Positions 13,201-25,377 of a DNA stretch of 64,000 nucleotides are shown piece after piece. Made by a program: the position numbers and the translations under genes. Within the stretch, counting starts at the first letter, position 1. Every line of letters begins with the position of its first letter. Where the stretch lies: contig JARHVA010002686.1 of assembly GCA_037957365.1 (NCBI GenBank), positions 552,501 through 616,500 of the forward strand. The letters are read 5' to 3'. This DNA is from Torreya grandis (taxonomy: Eukaryota > Streptophyta > Pinopsida > Cupressales > Taxaceae). Under the pieces are notes generated by a model, which was given only the letters and a program-made list of their open reading frames with translations, did not search any database and was not told the origin of the DNA.

Positions 13201-15503
13201 AATTTTATATTTATATTAATTAAATTATTATTTTTCACTTGAGATAGAATTTAATGCTTGTTTTAGACACTCTACCCTTTCCTCAAGTTTAAAACTATAC
13301 TGCTCTTCTTAGTAACTTGTAGGTGCTCATGAATTCTGTATATGGGGTTTAGAGAAGTTTATTTGATCATATTATCTACAATTTATCCCTGATAATTTTT
13401 AATTCCAAATGACTAATATTAGTTTTTAATATATTCCTCAAAATCCTAACCAATCACTATGCATTTTATCTTCTCTTTAAGCATATAACCTATCTATTTA
13501 CTAAAGCAACCTATAGGTGGTTATAAGATAGTTTGACTGTATTTTTTTATTTTAAGACCCTAATTTGACACAAATGATCTTATTAGTGACTTTTTTATTT
13601 CCTTGGAAGTTTTTCACCTTATTTAAAATTCCCAAAACACTACCTCCTTCCAAAGTTTATCCAGAAGTGTGGTTACAAGTGACTATTTTATGACATTAAA
13701 GATCTAAGCCTTGAACGTTAGCCTTCTTGAACTAGGTCCTTGGACACTTGAGTGACTTATCTCATTCCTATATAAAATTATGTCTTAACCATGTTTTATA
13801 TTTTTATGACAATTAGCTGTTGTTCCAAAATGAGGACGTACAGTTCTAGGGCATGTATTTTTATCTTTTGTTTGTATAGGCTATATACAAATTATTTAGT
13901 CATTTACTTATAGATTGTAATCAACTTATTGTAAAATCATATATCACTTATAATGTACAAGGTTTTGTATTTAAAGTGAGGTTATCTTCATTCATTGATG
14001 CTTTTTTTGGTAGCACTGCAGTATATCTAGGTGATACAAGTTCTTAGGAGTCTATGTCACCTTTCCCCATGGATTGAACACTTCAAAATAAAACCATAAA
14101 CTTAATGAATGCTCACCTATAAGTGTATATACCTGTAGGTGAATGAAACTTGTGTAAAACCATCATTATAGGGTTAATTGAGATTCATGATCTTTTCTTG
14201 AGTTTCTAAACTCTTCATTAATTTTATTATTAGGATTTATCATTGGTATTAATTACCAATTAGGTAAATATTGCATTTAGACCTCTACCAGACCATTTGT
14301 GACAAAGACCATGTTTTCAAAGACCAAGATATTTAGAGATTGTATAAAAGGAAAACATTTCAAGGGAGATCAAATGAATCTTATGAAATTGAGAGATATT
14401 CCATGAAATCTAAGTCAATTTTAACTCTTGAAGGTGTAAAACATCTGAAACAAACCAAAATAGACTTGTAGTAGGATGATATGCTCACACACTTGAGACA
14501 CCTCTCTCCTTTGAAGAAAACACCTCATGAATTTCAATGCATTAATGAAAATAACATGAAATGTGTCATATTATCATACTAAATAACTCAATAAAACCAT
14601 TATCCTCCATAGAATTCTAGCATGAGGAAATATGAGCAAAACTAAACTATGCTTGAATGGACAAGGCATAGTGACCTGATGTCACTCTTAAAAAATGATT
14701 ATAAAGGAGACTTTATGAATATAAAAACTAATGCCACCAAATTTAAGAACATTTTGACCCTTAACAATGTCTAAAGTTTAAGCTCCCAACTTTCTCTCTC
14801 CTAGTTGTCCCATGTATTTGATTTTTGTGTTTTTGAACTTGTGATGGTAGTGATAGAGGAGAGAGAGAGAGTATAATGAATATGTTGGAATTTAAACCTT
14901 ATGAAAAGATTTAATATGACCTTTAGAATCCAAAAGGACCCTTTAAAACCATTTTTACCTACAAGTAGATTTTTCAAAGATGTACAAGTGTGCAAAAGTG
15001 CTTGTAAAGGGATATTTTGCTTAGTTTAGGTATTAAACTACAAATATTTCATGTTATGAAAATTCCCCAACCAATTTATGGAATTATGTACATTAGGGTA
15101 CTTATTTATATGTTTTAATTTTAAGGTGGTATGTACAACTCCTAGAAATAGGCCAAAAAGTGACCAAAATGACATTTTAAAACATAAGAACATAATAAAA
15201 TATTGATATATGATATTATGAATTTAAATACACATTAGTAAAATTAAATAATGAATCTAGACCATGTCACAACCTTGACCACACTTGAAAACACAAATAT
15301 TCATAAATGACCCTAGGACTAGATAAGTACACATGGGACCAAACATTGGATAAAGCTAGACAATGACTAATGAGACCCTATGAAGACTATTTAAAACCAT
15401 TTAAGACTATAAAAATATCATAAAAACGTTTTTATAACTCTACGAAAGTTTTAACCTATAGGGGTTGACCATTTTTGACTTGGGGTAAAAAATTGGTCAA
15501 CAC
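10280..15503. other. Unidentified insertion splitting the copia reverse transcriptase
   Basis: About 5.2 kb of AT-rich DNA with no frame above 64 codons. It separates the start of the copia reverse transcriptase domain (KWVFMNKLNDDGK, then NKSRL, ending near 15503) from its catalytic core (near 10245). I see no clear terminal repeats, primer-binding site or target duplication at the margins. The right margin reads TTGGTCAACACTAACC. The left margin at about 10290-10435 holds short extra copies, direct and inverted, of a GTGGTTTATGTGGATA motif related to the active-site region, which suggests local rearrangement. Confidence 0.55.
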
Positions 15504-15670
15504 TAACCTTGATTTATTCCTTGTCACTTTTCCATCGTCATTCAACTTATTCATGAACACCCACTTAGTAACAATAAAATTTTTATCTTTTCGGCTTGGA
15601 ACAATTTCCATGCATCATTATTGTCAATTTGATTCATCTCCTATTTCATAACATTAATCTAATTCTTGTC
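15504..15670 (-). pseudogene. Copia reverse transcriptase N-terminal relic
   Basis: The minus strand encodes WVFMNKLNDDGKVTRNKSRL, the recognisable opening of a copia reverse transcriptase (family pattern W-V-F-x-x-K, then R-N-K-A-R-L-V). Sequence after RLV departs from the family pattern exactly where the unidentified insertion starts. The rest of the domain resumes near 10275. Confidence 0.8.
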
Positions 15671-15899
15671 ATTGCTAGTTTATTCAAAAAAATTATGATT
15701 TATTTTAGATAGCAAAGGTATGTTTACTTGTTTAGATGAACTAACCAATATTATTCTAGTTTTCACCTAAGCATCTATATCACCAATAGTTTGTCTTTCT
15801 GTGTGATGTTTTTGAATAGATCTAGATGGTGCTTTTGTGTCTTTTTGTTCCACTTACTTTTATTTTTCTTCTTATTCTTCCTTGTAGTCTAGTTCTAAT

Positions 15900-16810
15900 A
15901 ATTGGTCATTTAATTTTACACTCTCTTTTTGGGGCCTTGTTTCATCCATTCTTACACTGTCACTTTATAACATCTATATGCCTTAATTGTTTAGAAATAT
16001 CCAAGAGAAATACCTTTATCGGCTCTGGAGTAAAACATTCCCAATTCTTCGTCATCTCTTTGGATGTAGTACTTAATCCCAAACACTTTGAAGTATTTAA
16101 CTAATGTTGGTCTACCCTTCCATAGTTGATAAGGTGTTTTTATATTGTTTAATCTAAATTTCCACCTATTTATAATTTATATTATGATGTTAACTACCTC
16201 TCTCCAGAAATTATCTGATAGCTTAGATCCATTCAACATTATTCTTTCCATCTTTTGAACAATTTAACTTTTCCTTTCTACAACTCCATTTTGTTGTGGA
16301 GTTCTTGAAACTAATAAGTGTCTTTTTATGCCATGATTCTCTCAAAATTATTAAAACTCATTTGATATGAACTCACCTCCCAAATCTGATCTCAAACACC
16401 TGATCTTTGAATCGATTTAATTTTCAACCAAGGATTTAAAAGATATAAATTTATAAAATGCATCAAATTTTTCTTTTAGAAAAATGACAAATGTCAATCT
16501 ATAATAATCATCAATGAGTAACATGAAATAGTTATCACCTTGTATACTTTTCATTCTTATAAGCCCATAGAGGTCTATATAGATTAGTTCTAATGGCTTA
16601 GTTATTAAGTACTCCTATGATTTTAAACTTGCCCTTGCTTGTTTCCTATGCTGACACTGCTTATAAAGATTATTTGAATGTTTTTTAGTTTTGTATATAT
16701 CTATTATAGATTGACTGGTGCTGATTTTATTTAGATTATAAAATTTCATATGGCCCATTCTTCTATTCCATAGCCAACTTTCATCAAATTGACTCATATA
16801 GCACTTTTAT
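15900..16810 (-). pseudogene. Copia GAG-pre-integrase and integrase relic
   Basis: From high to low coordinates on the minus strand: a GAG-pre-integrase motif (WLWNRRMGHMKFYNLNKI, 16615-16797); integrase core with LRSDLGGEF near 16385; the copia signature RTPQQNGVVERKS near 16290; and the C-terminal part with GRPTLVKYFKVFG near 16100 and an ADKGI-LGY motif near 16015. The pieces lie in the normal family order. Stops and small frameshifts separate them, so no functional integrase is encoded. Confidence 0.9.
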
Positions 16811-18357
16811 CCCTTAACTTTATTGAGTATGTATAATTTATTTATTATTTTATTAGCATCTGCAACTAGTTTTCTTGTATTTGCTTCCTTTATGTCACAC
16901 CCTTATGCATAAAATGAGGTTGTGTCCTTGATCACACATTTGACTAACACTTTGAAGATTATGCTTTAAAACATCAATATATAAGACAATTTCTATTTTT
17001 TCTGCTTATTATCAAGACTAAAAGTACATGTTACAACTATTATTGCCATTGAATTATCTCCAAATTTACAATGCCTTCATGTATTTCCTTCAAACATAGA
17101 AATTGGCTCGTATCTTTAGTCATGTCACTTTATTACCCACCATCAATGCACCATTGTTTCCCTTCATCTTGTGCATGAAATTTTATTTGCGTAAGCATAT
17201 ATTTCTCCTTCCCTTAATTATATTCTTATTTCTTATTTTTTTGTAGAGCATCAACATCCACTTTCATGTCTTGTCTAGGAGGTTCTACATAAATACTTCT
17301 ACAAAAACTTATCACAGTTATAACATAAAAAAATATTCTCAATGTAATTTGATAGAGTGGCAAATGAGTTGTAATTTTTACTTGAAAATCCATAAGAGCT
17401 TCTATAGTTTTCCCATGCATACCTATTTATTGAACATGCCTTACACTCCATTGCTTTATACCTAAAATGATTATATAAATAAAAATAACCATAAAAAGAA
17501 CTTGGGTACTTGATCATATTAAATTGATTTAGAAGGAATGATCTTCTGCAATTTCTAATGGGGATATACTCACATTTTTTCTCTTTATTAGGAGTATCGT
17601 GCACTTTATTCTTGTCGCTTCAACCATTCATGGAACCCTTGAGTAAATATGCATAGGTCTTGGGCTTCTTTGCATATAATTTCTTTCATGGTTCTATAGC
17701 TTTTTAACTCTGATCTTATTTAATGATCTTCTGGTTTCCTTCATATCTAAGACCAAGCTTAATGAATGGTGACCTTTGGAAATTTAGTATGTCACCCAAT
17801 ATTTTGTTACTCTTTTCAATTTTTTTTTTTCAATTGAACAATTATCTTCTCCAATTCATTTTAAAAAATTATACTTTAAATTCGATCTCTTCTTAATTAT
17901 CTTCCTTTATATTAAGTTTGACTCTCACCTCATCCTCTACCCTTTTTGCTTCTTATTGTTGAGTTTTAAGGTTGATGATAGTGTTTTTTGATTCCTCAAC
18001 ACTTTGTGACATTCTTGTTTCTAAAACCCCATCCTCTTCTTCATATATTTTTAAGCTATAATTTTTATGTTAGATTATTTTTCTTAAGCACCTTTATCTC
18101 ACTTAAACCAAAAATGAGTTCTTCTTCAAGATCTACTTCTCTTTTATCTTAGACATCTTCTTCCTCTTTTTAAATATATATTTTACTTTTCCTTGTCTTA
18201 CCAAGGTGTCTTCACTTGTAGATGCATCAATTTTTATTTCTATAGCCATGAAAAGAGCTTCTTATCTATCATTGTCTAATATACTTTCATCACTCTCCTC
18301 AGCTGATCTACCATCCTTTTTGGAATAGAAACTTTTCTTGTGTTTATCAAAAAAATA
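16811..18357 (-). pseudogene. Copia gag/protease region, heavily decayed
   Basis: Lies between the zinc knuckle and the GAG-pre-integrase motif, where a copia element keeps the gag C-terminus and aspartic protease. Short frames on the minus strand (17226-17604) include FLCYNCDKFL and AWENYRSSYGFSSKNY, but no clear protease catalytic triad could be found. Long T-rich runs and many stops indicate advanced decay. Confidence 0.5.
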
Positions 18358-19294
18358 TTACAACCCTTTTTTTTTTAAACCTTTTCTTATATAGATGAGG
18401 TTTGCTCTCTTTTTTTTTCTCCCCTCATTATTATATTCTTCATCATCACTATCATCCTTATGTGGACACTTAGTAGCAAAATGTCTTATTTTACCACAAT
18501 TAAAACATTTGAAAGGTAGATTACCTTTGTATTTTTTAGATCCTTTATTAATATTTCTTTCAAAAATGGCCCTCATTTTCATATTGTTCATCATTTTTGC
18601 TATCACTTGATTCAGGTTCTTTATGCATCACTATATTTGTAGTCTTAAAATCTACTTCCTTTTTTGATGGCTTCTCTTTTTCCATTCTGATTTCATATGT
18701 TGTGAGGATCCCATGAAAATCATCCATTTTTAATAAGTCTAGATCCTTTATTTATTTGATATTAGAAACTTTTACATCAAATAAAAAGGGAAGTGACTTT
18801 AGAACTTTTTAAATGATCATTGATTTTTCAAAATTTTCACTAAGCCCTCTAATAGTGTTGACAATTTCATCCACATAAAGAAGATAGCCCACAACATTTT
18901 GTTCATATTTCATCTTCAAACTCTCAAAATATCTTCTATGAGTTTAGAGCTTGGCCTTCTTTAGCTTGTTATCAGCTTCATAAATGTTTTTATGTTTGTC
19001 CCATATTTATTTTGTTGATTTACAGTGCATTATCTTGACAAACTCTAATTTTGACAAGCCGCACAAGATCACAGTCATTACTTTCACATTATTTTCAACC
19101 ACCTCATTTTTAAATTGATCTATTGGTGGAATTTTGGGAAATGTATATCCAGTCATAACTGATTTCCAGATATCAAAACCAATAGAAATTCTATAAGATT
19201 GCATTCTTGTGCTCCAGAATGCATAGTTTATTTCATCAAACAACAAAGATTTATTTGTGGAGAAACCTTCTTGACTAGCCATGTGTGCTCCCAA
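18358..19294 (-). pseudogene. Copia gag relic with intact zinc knuckle
   Basis: The gag N-terminus is clear: a frame at 19007-19294 begins MGAHMASQEGFSTNKSLLFD and continues with YAFWSTRMQSY, a typical copia gag opening (substrate-like motif followed by W-x-x-R/K-M). About 600 bases further the frame at 18358-18606 holds the knuckle CFNCGKIRHFATKC, a complete C-X2-C-X4-H-X4-C nucleic-acid-binding motif. The intervening part contains stops. The PBS lies about 40 bases upstream of this start. Confidence 0.88.
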
Positions 19295-19334
19295 TATGTA
19301 ACTTCTAATGATAAAACTATTTTTGAAGGAACTA

Positions 19335-19346
19335 GCTCTGATACCA
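19335..19346 (-). other. Primer-binding site (initiator tRNA-Met) of the copia element
   Basis: The minus strand reads TGGTATCAGAGC two bases after the 5' LTR end. It is complementary to the 3' end of plant initiator tRNA-Met, the standard primer for copia minus-strand DNA. Confidence 0.92.
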
Positions 19347-19348
19347 AT

Positions 19349-20102
19349 TGTTAAGAACCCAACACACTAATGGGAGGGCGCCGGGGTTGGGGGGGGGTGA
19401 ATTAGTGTTATTTATACCTTTTATTTCTTAAAATTAGTGTCTGCAATAAAAACATTCACACAAGATCTATCTATTAATAAACACAATATTTATGTGGAAA
19501 ACCCTCTCTCAAGAAAAAGAAACAAATAAGAGATGCTTAGATCTATAGTTCAAATCCAACCTGAATAATAAAATCTTTTTACAAAATTTGTAGTCACCAA
19601 CCTACTAGTGACAACAATCCCCACTACCAAGCACCAACTTACCAAGAGATACCAATGTCCTTTTATGAAGCACCAACCTCCACAGAAAATAATGTTCCAC
19701 CTTGAAAATTTTATTTCATCAACTAATGATAGTAATTTTAATTTATTTCATACCAAATTCACTTATACTTAAAGATAGAAAGACAATTTGTTTCCATGCT
19801 TCCTCTCAAATCTCTACACTTATTTTATAGCCCTTGATGCTTCTTCATGGAGAGGGGTGACTTATCTAAGGGAGGTGTTTCTTTCAAAATAGGTGTCCCT
19901 TTACCTTTCAAGTGGGATGACTTGTCCCCAAACTTGGGCACCAATAATTGAGGGCACTCAGCCCCTATTTATGCACAAAACCTTCTAAATGGGCCTCCAT
20001 AATCAATTAATAAGTCACCTTTAATTTAGTCATAATAAATTAGCACTTGACTTTCATTGTGACATTAAATCTCCTTTGGTATCAATCATAATATTTGTAA
20101 CA
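19349..20102 (-). repeat. 5' LTR of the copia element
   Basis: A 754-bp LTR matching 8308-9047. On the minus strand it begins TGTTACAAATATT and ends TTCTTAACA, directly before the primer-binding site. A G-rich stretch (GGCGCCGGGGTTGGGGGGGG at about 19379-19398) near its minus-strand 3' end is absent from the other LTR. Confidence 0.9.
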
Positions 20103-22870
20103 ATTGGAAAATTAAAATATAATATTTTTTATCAAAACAATATAAAAGTATATATATGACAATGTCTAAAATTAGAGATTCATAAAATAATGGATTATAA
20201 TACCATATTAAATAATATTTAATGTTTAAATATAGGAAGGACATTGATCTTTCATTAAAAAATCTATGTTAAATAATATTGTAAAAGTATTGAATATATT
20301 ATTATACCATTACAATTCAATGTTTTATGTAGTTATATATCAGATTTTTTTTTCCATAATGAATTATTTATAAGACCTTTTTATATTGACAATTGTATCT
20401 CCTACAAGTAAAATATTTTATACATTGATTTTGTTTTGGTAATATGTACTTTGAAAAGACAGTACTTAATATGTTTGTGAATGTGTTAGAATAACTGGTG
20501 CAATTTAATACCACTTTCATTTATGATAGGTTTGAATGCTAAAAAAAAGTCTATTGATTTTTAAAAATAGTGAGATTCATTTATAATTTATAATATTTTA
20601 ATTGTGTTATTTAATATTATTATTTTATATTTTTAAAATGTTGTAATTGTATTCAATTTTTATATAAGAATATATATGTTTTTTTATTTCTTATTAAAAT
20701 CTTATTAAACAAATGTCAAAATAAACTAATAAATATAATTATAAAATTAAGTTTTCCAACACTTTACTTTTTTATTTAGCCTTTAAAAAAAAAAGAATGA
20801 TATAATTTATAGAATGTAATCCATATCACTCTTTTAAAAAGTGCCTTAATTTAATCTAAATGAGAGATTAAAATTTAATTATGTATCCATATCTTCCATC
20901 TTTTATTTGAATCATTATTTTAAAATATTCCATTAAATAATTATATTAAAATATTTTTATGAAAATAATTTGTATTATAATTTTTTTATTTTCCCTTCCC
21001 TAATTTTATTCAGTTTTCACATTACTACACTTGACTCAAAAAATAAAAAACAGAAAAAATTAATAATAAAATTAAAAATAAATAATAAAATAGATAATAA
21101 TATATATTAAAGAGTGATGACTTAAATGTAATCCCTATCACTCCTTTATAGTCCAAGTAAGAGATTAAAATATAGTTGTACATTCACGTCTTTGTAAGTG
21201 GTCATATTGAAACATTTTCATCAAAATGAGTTATGGTACAATGTTTCCATTTCCTCCTTTTGTTTATTTTTCACATTAATTTATACAACATTTTTTCTAT
21301 TTTTAATTGTGTCGATGGTCATGCATCTATATGATTGAGCATTCCCTTTCATGCATGTAAGGTATTGTGTTCTCCGCTTTGCAGTGCCAGGTTTTGTCAC
21401 AATAGATATGGTTTTGCTGAATATGTTTTTCACATTGATTCGTTAGAAGATATTTTTGTTTATACATTAAAAGTTATTATTATTTTTCGGGTTTGATTTT
21501 GATGTGTGAGAAAATATGCATGGTTTTACTATCAAATCGTCTTTTTGTGCATGTGTCTACCCGATTTCTGTTTTTTACTATTTCATGACATGAGAAAAGT
21601 CTGTATTTGGATTTGACATATATATATATATATATATAATTTCTGTTTAGGTTAGTTCAAGAAAAGTCTTTTTCTAACCAAAATAAAAAATAAAAAAATG
21701 ATTTATTTTGGGTAAGATCTATTAATCTGGTTAGTTATTTAGGTTAGTTCTATATTAATTTATGCTAAAGCATCATATAATTCAACTTTTTGTTGAATGT
21801 TTTATTTTATTATTATATTATGTAATGTGTAAAAAAAAAAATAATAATTGATTCATTATTTATTTTTTAATATGAAAAATGTCAAACTAAAAATTGAAAA
21901 TTGAAGTTTTATTAATGTTTTAAATTGATAATTATTTTATTAAAAAAAAATCTATTTATTTCATTTATCAACTTACTTATATATAATGTGTATTATCTTC
22001 AACATATAAAGAGAAAATATTTATATCATTAAATATGATGATTATATGGAATACTGTAGAATATAAAAGAAAAAGGAATTATGAACATTTTGATGATGAA
22101 AAATCAAATACAAAAAAATTATTATGAAAACAACAAAATTTGTTACATCCAATTCATGGGTTGAAATTAGTTTTTTCAATAGTACTCTTGATGAAATTCA
22201 AGATAATTTAATAATGCAAATACTCAAGCAATAAAATTTTAAATGTTTGGAATTATGCCTAGCATCTTCAATATGTAACAATCATTCTCATAATTTGAAA
22301 TAAATTAAAACAACTTCTATTTAAAATGACATAAGTTTTGACAATATATAAATGGTAGGGATTAGCAATGAATTTTTTTTTTTATTGACTTTAGTAATAT
22401 TAAAATTCAAGGTCAAACTTTTATTACATTATGAAGAATGTGATTTATGTAAGACCTTTAAATTTAAACCCTTTTCTCTTTTGATCAATATATGAAAATG
22501 CAAAATAACAAATATATAAATATCAACTAAAAAAGATTGAAAATTGTATTTTTTTTTAGGTTAGGTCTTCCTTTTAATTGCATGTATTTAATATCTATTC
22601 ACTTTGTTTACTTTATCTCTTTACATCTCTTAATTATATAAAAATGAAATGATTTTAAATTTGTTTAGGTTAAATAATATTCTAAAATCTTTTGTTTGTA
22701 TTTCACCTCCTTTCTATTTCAAACTATTTAAAAAATAACCTACTTTTAATTTGACAACATTTATATTGCACTTTTTTATGTATATGAAAACATAGCAGAC
22801 AAGAAATCTCCACTTTTAAATGATAACGTATATAAAAATTTAAATAGGAGCCTAAATTGTAGGCACTTTT
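20103..22870 (+). repeat. Segment copy A, AT-rich middle part
   Basis: No coding frame of note. It continues the sequence broken off at 8307. Landmarks shared with copies B and C include AGGACATTGATCT, AATGTCAAAATAAACT, GATGGTCATGCA, GTCACAATAGATATGG and AACTAAAA next to TGAAAAATGTC. A (TA)n tract lies at 21621-21640. Confidence 0.6.
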
Positions 22871-23640
22871 TGCGTGGGAATGAATGTTAAAAGAGAGTCT
22901 CCAATAGTAGTCAAGGATGGTCCAAATCGGCGCCAAATTCCCATCGATCCATTCTTCTGCCTCTTATGGAAAACTCGACTTTTTATTCTGTTTTCATTAG
23001 AAGTAAATTAAGAGATATGATTGATTGAATTGATATCAGAGGCGGTGTATGATTGATTGAAGTGACGTATGATTGATTGAATTGATATCAGAGGCGGTGT
23101 ATGATTGATTGAAGTGACGTTTCATTTCAATAAGAGAGACACCTCGCAAGCTTTCCATCAGAATTTTGGCCATCTTTGTTCCGTCTTTGTTCCTGCATCC
23201 GCCGCACGTTGTGGCTCAGAATATTTTATGGTATTATGTGCTGTAAAGCCTCTGATATCATGGACTTTTAAAAAAAGTGTTTCATTTATTTTCATTTCCT
23301 TTCCGTGCTAAAATATTTTTAGTATCTATGATATAATTCACGTTCCAGACTTGAGCAAGCCACTGATATCCTGGAGAAAAATACAACGCTTCCTTTCATT
23401 TTCTTTTCTTTCCTTTCCTTTCAATCCAGTTGTCAATACATGACAGAATAAAAAAGCACCACACATGTCAAGCTGTGCTTGAATTGTACATCCTATTATT
23501 GGGAGACTGGACTTAGTAAAAGAATAAAAGTAGTGTAGTTGATGGTGTCCATTCATTTCACTATTTGGAGGTGCTGCAGACAAGAAAATCTAGGAATGTT
23601 GCAAACTGTCAAGTTTTGCTTGAGTTGTACAGCTCATTAT
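22870..23640 (+). repeat. GC-richer repeated block, copy A
   Basis: This block stands out from its AT-rich surroundings and recurs at about 51840-52860 and 62600-63353. Shared motifs: GCGTGGGA, TGGTCC next to GGCGCC, GGAAAACTCGACTTTTTATT-like sequence, CATTTCAATAAGAGAGACAC, and TGATGGTGTCCATTCATT. Copy A has a local tandem duplication of about 53 bp (GATATCAGAGGCGGTGTATG occurs at about 23033 and 23086). It could be the flank or first exon of a duplicated gene, or a captured gene piece; no protein is recognisable. Confidence 0.6.
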
Positions 23641-24827
23641 TACAAACTGTTTTGACATCGTAATTACATTCTATACAATTACAAATTATTGTTACATTCT
23701 AAATCACGTTATAAGAATAAAAAAATAATAAAAGAAAATATGAATTAAAAACATTAAAAGATTGTAATAAATTTTATATTAATATATATTTTAAATAAAA
23801 ACTGTTTCTTAATTAATTTAAAACAAAAAAAATTAAAAAAATATTAATATTAAATATGTTAATGAAGTATATAAAACTTGTTTTATTTGTGTGGTATGTT
23901 TATCAGTTATATTAACAAGTTTAATTAATTAAGAGAGCTTGCTAAAAATTAAAATATTTAATTTCTTGTAAAATATGATATTAATTTTTTTCTTATATTA
24001 ATTTTTTTATTTAATTAAAAAATGTTAAAATTATGAAACATAAGTTTGAGTTAATATTAAATAAAGAAAGAAAGAAAGAAAATATTAGTATTACATTAAA
24101 ATTAGGGAAGGAAGAAAGAAAATAAAAGATTAATGGTGTTTATTGTAGCAAAAAAAATATATGCATAATAGACTAGTCATCATGAACAATTTGCTTGCAC
24201 ATCATGAGGTAACTACACCAATATATGACATACATCAGAAGCAAAAAAACACAATCATATTGATTCTTCAACATCTAATGTGAAATGTCAATTAAGTACA
24301 AAATGTAAGGTCATATTTTTAACATGAAAAAAACCTAAGAACATTCTTTACATCTTAAGAAATGATTTGTAGACTAATGAATCACCTAAGCAAGATGAAA
24401 CTATGTGTAGGAATAATCCATTTAATAAATAAATAGAATAATAAATATCCTACACTAACATATAGAAAGTTGACAATTCAATAAGTACAGTTCGTGTTTA
24501 CTTTTTTCGGTAGTAAGAATTTTGTGTAAAACATATTATTATTTATTTATTGTATAATGAAAAATTCATTTTGCTTATTTAATAAGATAACAAAGGTCAA
24601 TATTTTTGGATAACTCTTTGCGCATTGACAATATATTAGGCATGCAATAATTTTGAGGTGGGTTAAGATTTGGTTTCTTATAAAAACAATTATTCTAAAA
24701 TCTATTATATTTGATGAAAAATATTTTGAAAAGTTATAGGTGTGTAATTGATTAGATTAACTAACCTTAGTTGTCGTCAAATGAATATGAATGGTAGTTT
24801 TAGTTGATATGTTTTCCATGCCCATTT
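23641..24827. other. AT-rich spacer of segment copy A
   Basis: No gene seen. The portion 24120-24330 matches 52920-53240 of copy B (ATTAATGGTGTTTA, CATCTAATGTG). GAAAGAAAGAAAG runs occur near 24066. Confidence 0.5.
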
Positions 24828-25372
24828 TTATTTAAAAAAGAGGCTAAACTTTCGAAGGCCATAATTTTTGATCTATAGTTTCATTTGAACCCATCTTCAC
24901 GCTAAAATAATTTGTTTAAAAATTTTAATGCATCCACAACTTATTCTTTCAGTTATAGGATGTTTTTTGGAGGCCATACGTAACCATGTGAAGGTTCAAA
25001 ATTGTATTCTAATTTTATTTTTAGAATTTTTTGGAAATTTATAAATGATCTATTTTTGTAACCGAAATTGATATTTAATTTAAATTTGTCGGCTAGTTTA
25101 ATTTTATTTTTTAGTTTATTTTTATAATTTTTTAGAGCTATGTACATTTTAATGAAAAATTTACTAAAAATAGTAGCTGTTAAAAATCACAAGTGAAGTT
25201 TTATTAATTTTTAGAGTTTCAAATTTTACATGTCAACTTCAATTCTGAGTTGAGGCTTACTTATACATGATTTTTAATTATATGAGTCATTCAATATGAA
25301 TTGTTACTAGTTGTTGTTTAGACTCTTGACCTGTTGAATTTTTATTTGCCTTGATTGTAATTTGGTTCATTA
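24828..25372 (+). mobile_element. Solo LTR of the gypsy family
   Basis: A 545-bp single LTR like those of the three gypsy elements. It keeps the landmarks GAGGC...GAAGGCCATAATTTTTGA, TTTTTTGGAGGCCATA and the end GGTTCATTA. It is flanked by a perfect 5-bp duplication, CATTT, at 24823-24827 and 25373-25377. The start is mutated from the family's TGATG. A solo LTR with matching flanks is the usual product of recombination between the two LTRs of one element, removing the interior. Confidence 0.85.
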
Positions 25373-25377
25373 CATTT

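Larger units (their letters stand above)
8308..20102 (-). mobile_element. Ty1/copia LTR retrotransposon, old and split
   Basis: The element lies on the minus strand with both LTRs: 5' LTR 19349-20102, 3' LTR 8308-9047. Both LTRs begin TGTTA and end TTAACA on that strand. A primer-binding site for initiator tRNA-Met sits two bases inside the 5' LTR. The flanking pentamers are TTTGG (8303-8307) and ATTGG (20103-20107), matching at four of five positions, as expected for an aged target duplication. Domains run in copia order: gag with zinc knuckle, GAG-pre-integrase, integrase, reverse transcriptase, RNase H. The interior is about 10.3 kb, roughly twice the usual copia length, because about 5 kb of unrelated non-coding DNA sits within the reverse transcriptase. 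Stops and frameshifts throughout make it non-functional. It interrupts segment copy A. Confidence 0.92.

Noticed and set aside
15826..16104. 92-codon plus-strand frame
   Set aside because: Antisense to the copia integrase C-terminal region, which has clear family motifs on the minus strand.
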